From Chloroflexota bacterium (GTDB lineage: Bacteria; Chloroflexota; UBA6077), in contig JAJZQR010000033.1 in the NCBI GenBank assembly GCA_021806765.1, positions 1 to 28,472 of the forward strand: a DNA stretch of 28,472 bases. Direction: 5' to 3'. Shown in pieces: positions 24,835 to 28,472 of the stretch. The translations under genes and the position numbers were made by a program. Below the pieces are notes generated by a model. That model was not told the DNA's origin and did not search any database. It was given only the letters and a program-made list of their open reading frames with translations. Positions within the stretch are counted from its first letter, which is position 1. Every line of letters begins with the position of its first letter.

Positions 24835-26202
24835 ATGTCGCAGCAGGCTTTGGAGACCGGCCTGGATCCCGGCACCATCCGGCAGTACGAAACCGAGTAC
24901 GTTCTCTACCCATGGATGGCCCAGAAGGGGCTCAACCCGGTCGTGGTCGACCACGCCAAGGGCAACTACTTCTACGACAGCTCCGGCAAGCAGTACCTCG
25001 ATTTCTCTTCCCAGTTCGTCTTCAGCAACCTCGGCCATGCCGACGAGCGGGTGGTGGCGGCAATCTCCCAACAGGCGGCCAGACTCCCCACCATGGCATC
25101 CCCGTTCGCCACCGAGCCGAAGGCCCGGCTGGCCAAGCTGCTGGCCGAGATCACCCCCGGCGACATCAAGAGGTCCTACTTCTCCACCAGCGGTGCCGAG
25201 GCGAACGAGGGTGCCATCAAGCTGGCGCGCATGGCCACCGGCAAGCAGAAGATCATCGCTCGCTACCGCGGCTACCACGGCTCCACCTACGGCGCCATGG
25301 CGGCCTCCTCCGACTACCGGAACTGGGCCTGCGAGCCCTCCATCCCCAGCGTCATCCACTGCCTCGACCCCTACTGCTATCGGTGCCCCTTTGGGGCGAC
25401 CTATCCCGCCTGTGACCTCCAGTGCGCCAAGCATCTGGAGGACGTGGTGCGCTTCGAGGGCGGGGCGAAGCGGGTGGCGGCCTTCCTGGCGGAGCCGATA
25501 GTGGGGGCCAATGGCGTGGTGGTTCCTCCCGACGGCTACTGGCAGAGGGTTCGAGAGATCTGCACCAGGCACGAGATGCTGATGATGGTCGACGAGGTGA
25601 TGACCGGTTTCGGGCGCACCGGGAGATGGTTCGCCATCGAGCACTGGGACGTGGTCCCCGACGTCATCACCATGGCCAAGGGGATCACCGGCGGTTACGT
25701 CCCGCTGGGGGCCACCTGCATGCGCGAGTGGGTAGCCGAGCAGTTCGCGGAGAGGCAGTGGGTGCACGGCCACACCTACAGCGGGCACACCCTGGCCATG
25801 GCTGCCGGCGTCGCCGCCATCGAGGCATACAAGGCCGATGGCCTGGTCCAGCGGTCGGCGGAGATGGGCAAGTACCTGATGGAGAAGGCCCTGGAACTGC
25901 AGGAAAAGCACCCGAGCGTCGGCGACGTGCGGGGCAAGGGGCTGTTCGTGGGGCTGGAGCTGGTGAAGAATCGCAAGACCCGGGAGCCGATCCACGAGCC
26001 GCTCTTCGAAGGGCCTCGACCCCCCACCGCCAAGATGAAGCTGCTGGCGCAGGTTCTCAAGGAGGGGGTGTACTGTCTGCCCGGGCAGACCAGTGTGATC
26101 ATCCTCGCGCCTCCCCTGGCGATCACCAAGGACGAGATCGACCACGCCGTGGAGGTCTTCGACCGAGCGCTGCCCATAGCCGACGCCGAACTCGAGGGCT
26201 AA
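24835..26202 (+). CDS. Class III pyridoxal-phosphate aminotransferase
   Basis: This 455-residue enzyme belongs to the large class III (omega) aminotransferase family, which moves amino groups from omega-amines such as taurine, beta-alanine, GABA or putrescine to a 2-oxoacid. Landmarks: [10 protein letters not shown] about 117-126, [12 protein letters not shown] about 252-263 and the PLP lysine Lys282 in [11 protein letters not shown]. The stretch of about residues 166-197 holds six cysteines (YCYRC, PAC, LQC among them), more than is usual. The ATG at 24835 was chosen for AGGAGG five bases upstream. An ATG at 24808 would add nine residues. It is followed by a TauA/NrtA-type ABC system, so an imported amine such as taurine is a reasonable guess for substrate. 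Confidence 0.88.
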   Translation: MSQQALETGLDPGTIRQYETEYVLYPWMAQKGLNPVVVDHAKGNYFYDSSGKQYLDFSSQFVFSNLGHADERVVAAISQQAARLPTMASPFATEPKARLAKLLAEITPGDIKRSYFSTSGAEANEGAIKLARMATGKQKIIARYRGYHGSTYGAMAASSDYRNWACEPSIPSVIHCLDPYCYRCPFGATYPACDLQCAKHLEDVVRFEGGAKRVAAFLAEPIVGANGVVVPPDGYWQRVREICTRHEMLMMVDEVMTGFGRTGRWFAIEHWDVVPDVITMAKGITGGYVPLGATCMREWVAEQFAERQWVHGHTYSGHTLAMAAGVAAIEAYKADGLVQRSAEMGKYLMEKALELQEKHPSVGDVRGKGLFVGLELVKNRKTREPIHEPLFEGPRPPTAKMKLLAQVLKEGVYCLPGQTSVIILAPPLAITKDEIDHAVEVFDRALPIADAELEG

Positions 26203-26219
26203 GCCCCCGTGCCTTTCCA

Positions 26220-26262
26220 CCGCGGGCTGGATCCCGCGGGATGGCTGGGGTCCGTCCCCAGC
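26220..26262. repeat. Two tandem hairpins between aminotransferase and ABC genes
   Basis: Bases 26220-26226 pair with 26233-26239 (CCGCGGG, loop CTGGAT), and 26244-26250 pair with 26256-26262 (GCTGGGG, loop TCCGT). They fill the 86-base gap before the ATPase gene. Two stems in a row could be processing sites that set the ratio of enzyme to transporter mRNA. No T run was seen. Confidence 0.5.
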
Positions 26263-26288
26263 TACGCCGATGGAGGGGGAGCGAGACC

Positions 26289-27146
26289 ATGCTCCAGGAC
26301 ATCGGAGCCGTTCACGGGTCAGGTGCCCCCAACGGTGGGGCGGCACCTGACGGCAGGGTCGGGCCGCAGCAGCTGCAGCAGAGCACCGCCCCGGCAGAGG
26401 GCACTGAGAGAAGGGCCAAGGTCGTCGTCGATGGACTGACCAAGAAGTTCGGGGAACTCCTCGTTCTCGACGACGTCTCCTTCACGGTGAGCGAGGGCGA
26501 GTTCCTCAGCATCGTCGGGCCTACCGGCTGCGGCAAGACCACCTTCCTGAATCTGCTGTCGAAGCTGATCCCGCCCACCGCCGGGGGCATCTACATCGAC
26601 GGCCAGGAGGCCGATCCCAAGAGGCACCACATAGCCTTCGTGTTCCAGGAGCCCTCCTGCATGCCCTGGAGAACGGTGGGCGACAACATCGCCTACGGCA
26701 TGGAAGTGAAGGGGCTGCCCGGCGAGGAACGGAAGGCAAGGCTCCACAAGATCCTCGATCTGGTGGGGCTCACCGACAGCGCCCACCTCTACCCGAACCA
26801 GATCTCCGCCAGCATGGAGCAGCGAGTCGCCGTCGCCAGGGCCTTCGCCACGCAGCCCGATCTCCTCCTGATGGACGAGCCATACGGGCAGCTGGACATC
26901 AAGCTGCGCTGCTATCTGGAGGACGAGCTGATCCGCCTGTGGCACGAGCTGAAGAGCACAGTGATCTTCGTCACCCACAACATCGAGGAGGCGGTCTACG
27001 TGGCTGAGCGGATCCTGGTGTTGACCAACAAGCCCACGAAGATCAAGGCGGAGGTCAAGGTCGACCTGCCCAGGCCCCGGAATGTCGTGGATCCCGCCTT
27101 CGTCGAGATCAGGAGGGCGGTAACCGAGTTGATCAGGTGGTGGTAG
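26289..27146 (+). CDS. ABC transporter ATPase, nitrate/sulfonate/taurine type, degenerate signature
   Basis: The 285-residue ATPase resembles SsuB/TauB/NrtD. Walker A GPTGCGKTT is at 77-85, the Q-loop Gln at 120, Walker B LLLMDEP at 192-198 and the H-loop His at 230. The signature, normally LSGG, reads ISASM (172-176): both glycines are replaced, although the following EQRVAVARA is normal. The D-loop is YGQLD rather than FGALD. The first 40 residues are a low-complexity Gly/Ala/Gln tail absent from most relatives. GGGGGAG precedes the ATG. The next gene encodes the binding protein, and no permease gene lies in the window. The substrate is unknown, and taurine, sulfonates, nitrate and thiamine precursors are the usual ones for this type. 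Confidence 0.87.
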   Translation: MLQDIGAVHGSGAPNGGAAPDGRVGPQQLQQSTAPAEGTERRAKVVVDGLTKKFGELLVLDDVSFTVSEGEFLSIVGPTGCGKTTFLNLLSKLIPPTAGGIYIDGQEADPKRHHIAFVFQEPSCMPWRTVGDNIAYGMEVKGLPGEERKARLHKILDLVGLTDSAHLYPNQISASMEQRVAVARAFATQPDLLLMDEPYGQLDIKLRCYLEDELIRLWHELKSTVIFVTHNIEEAVYVAERILVLTNKPTKIKAEVKVDLPRPRNVVDPAFVEIRRAVTELIRWW

Positions 27147-27174
27147 TGCACCCATTCAAGGAAGGAGGACCGAG

Positions 27175-28377
27175 TTGGATCGCAGCTTCAGGTCAGGAGC
27201 CCACTTCGTAGCCTTCGTCGTGGCGCCGCTTCTGGTTGCCTTCAGCCTCCTGGCTTGCGGGCAGCCCTCAGCCCCGGCGCCGACCGCCGCACCCAAACCG
27301 GCTGCCGCACCGACCACCGCACCGGCCGCGCCGGCGGCGGCGCCCACCACCGCTCCGGCTCCGGCGCCCACCACGGCGCCGGCCGCCGCACCCGCCCAGC
27401 TGACGGCTCTACGGGTGAGCCATCAGCCGGAGTTCGAGACCTTCACCACCTGGCAGGCAATGCAGGAAGGGCTGGACAAGAAGCTGGGGCTCGAGGTCAA
27501 GCTGGTCCAGTTCGACTCCGGCATGCCCCAGGTGGAGGCCATGGCCGCCAAGCAGTGGGAGGTCGGAGCAACGGGCGGCGTGCCGATGCTGGTGGCCGCG
27601 CTCCGGTACAACGCCTACATGATCGGCATCACCAACGACGAGTCGCTGGCCAACGTGGTGATGGCCCGGCCGGACAACCCCGTCTTCAAGACGAAGGGAG
27701 CCAATCCTAAGTACCCGCAGGCATTCGGAACGGCCGAGGACGTAAAGGGGAAGACCATTCTCACCACCACGGTGTCCTCGGGCCACTACGCCATGTCCAG
27801 CTGGTTGTCCGCCCTGGGCCTCAAGGACAGCGACGTCAAGATCCAGAACCTGGAGCAGGCCCAGGCCGTCGCTGCCTTCGACTCCGGCAAGGGCGACTTC
27901 GTTGCCCTGTGGGCCCCCTTCATGTACACCGGCCTGCAAGAGGGCTGGAAGATCGTTGCCGACGGCTCCCAGGTCGGGGCCAACATCCCTCTGGTCATGA
28001 TCACCAGCCGGGAGTTCGGCGACAAGAACCCCGAACTGGTCGCCAAGTGGATGACCCTCTACTTCCAGGGCATCGATCGGATGAAGAAGGAGGGCGTCGG
28101 CCAGACCACCCAATACCAGAAGTTCCTCAAAGACTGGGCCGGCATGGACATGACCAAGGATGACTGCACACTGGACATCCAGAAACACCCTGTGTTCGAC
28201 CTGAAGGAGCAGCTGGCCATGTTCGACAGCTCCAAGGGGCAGAGCGAGGTGGAGAAGTGGATGGCAGGCATCGCCGACTTCTTCACCGCCCAGGGCAGGT
28301 TCAAGCCCGAGGAGAGCGCGCAGGCGATGAAGAGCGGCTTCATCACCGACAAGTTCCTCAAGATGATCAAGTACTAA
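27175..28377 (+). CDS. ABC transporter substrate-binding lipoprotein (NrtA/SsuA/TauA-like)
   Basis: The 400-residue lipoprotein has a signal peptide with lipobox LLAC and Cys28, then a 45-residue linker made almost only of Ala, Pro and Thr (about 31-75). The binding domain (about 78-400) has the two-lobed layout of the NrtA/SsuA/TauA family, for example the early LRVSHQPEFETF. The start is TTG, chosen because AAGGAGG lies six bases upstream and the signal peptide follows at once. It lies 28 bases after the ATPase. The permease that must complete the transporter is not in the window and is expected further right or elsewhere. The ligand is not identifiable from sequence. Confidence 0.88.
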   Translation: MDRSFRSGAHFVAFVVAPLLVAFSLLACGQPSAPAPTAAPKPAAAPTTAPAAPAAAPTTAPAPAPTTAPAAAPAQLTALRVSHQPEFETFTTWQAMQEGLDKKLGLEVKLVQFDSGMPQVEAMAAKQWEVGATGGVPMLVAALRYNAYMIGITNDESLANVVMARPDNPVFKTKGANPKYPQAFGTAEDVKGKTILTTTVSSGHYAMSSWLSALGLKDSDVKIQNLEQAQAVAAFDSGKGDFVALWAPFMYTGLQEGWKIVADGSQVGANIPLVMITSREFGDKNPELVAKWMTLYFQGIDRMKKEGVGQTTQYQKFLKDWAGMDMTKDDCTLDIQKHPVFDLKEQLAMFDSSKGQSEVEKWMAGIADFFTAQGRFKPEESAQAMKSGFITDKFLKMIKY

Positions 28378-28407
28378 GCATCTGGCCTAGGATCGCGTGC
28401 ACAATCC

Positions 28408-28472
28408 GTCGTCATGCCCGCGAATGCGGGCATCCAGGGTCCTCCCGCGGTGGTGTCCTGGACCCCCGCTTT
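28408..28472 (-). repeat. MITE/REP-like inverted repeat element (cut by window end)
   Basis: A perfect 8-pair hairpin (28414-28421 with 28426-28433) carries the tail GTCGTCA to its left, and TCCAGG (28433-28438) pairs with CCTGGA (28457-28462) further in. A second hairpin begins with CCCCCGC at the window edge. This nested palindrome is typical of small dispersed repeats. Its left end motif matches 8753-8775 in inverted orientation. Confidence 0.6.

Noticed and set aside
26203..26288. Terminator between the aminotransferase and ABC genes
   Set aside because: Two hairpins are present but no T run follows, and the ATPase gene has no clear promoter of its own.
27270..27400. Imperfect short repeats as a tandem-repeat locus
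   Set aside because: They encode the Ala/Pro/Thr linker of the lipoprotein, which explains the repetition.

Overview
The window is GC-rich, tightly packed bacterial DNA with mostly short intergenic gaps. The organism is most likely a member of the Chloroflexota or a relative. This is inferred from the Ala/Pro/Thr-rich linkers behind the lipoprotein signal peptides, an NrpR-type regulator outside the archaea, ferredoxin-linked 2-oxoacid and aldehyde oxidoreductases typical of anaerobes or facultative anaerobes, and the general gene content. No rRNA, tRNA or CRISPR array was seen, so the placement is tentative.

Left part (1-8471, minus strand after a 5'-truncated zinc-ribbon gene): a housekeeping block transcribed leftwards as argF, a large TPR protein, cdaA (diadenylate cyclase), cdaR (YbbR regulator), der (ribosome-assembly GTPase) and htpX (membrane zinc protease). 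cdaA-cdaR-der are nearly contiguous. argF has a 5' leader with mutually exclusive hairpins. A 384-base gap to the right of argF holds its candidate promoter, a repeat end, a perfect palindrome and then a 56-residue membrane peptide gene on the plus strand.

Middle part (9126-15355, minus strand): an NrpR-like regulator, then a four-subunit 2-oxoacid:ferredoxin oxidoreductase (ferredoxin, alpha, beta, gamma, with 4-base overlaps at each junction), then an Ldh2-family 2-hydroxyacid dehydrogenase and a class III CoA-transferase that overlap by one base. Together they could carry a 2-hydroxyacid through a 2-oxoacid to an acyl-CoA and a free acid, with electrons going to NAD(P) and ferredoxin. In archaea NrpR senses 2-oxoglutarate, so its place beside a 2-oxoacid oxidoreductase is suggestive.

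Right part (15639-28377, plus strand): a two-component system (dCache-type histidine kinase and NarL-type regulator), a TRAP transporter (binding protein plus fused QM permease) interrupted by an iron-type alcohol dehydrogenase, a tungsten-type aldehyde:ferredoxin oxidoreductase, then, behind a near-consensus sigma-70 promoter, a class III aminotransferase, an ABC ATPase with a degenerate signature motif and a TauA/SsuA/NrtA-like binding lipoprotein. No ABC permease lies inside the window. The set reads as uptake and stepwise oxidation of an alcohol, amine or aldehyde substrate. An organosulfonate (isethionate/taurine) is one testable candidate.

The regulator and the kinase are transcribed divergently from back-to-back sigma-70-like promoters whose -35 boxes flank an 8-base palindrome. 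The window ends in a MITE/REP-like repeat whose terminal motif also occurs, inverted, upstream of argF.
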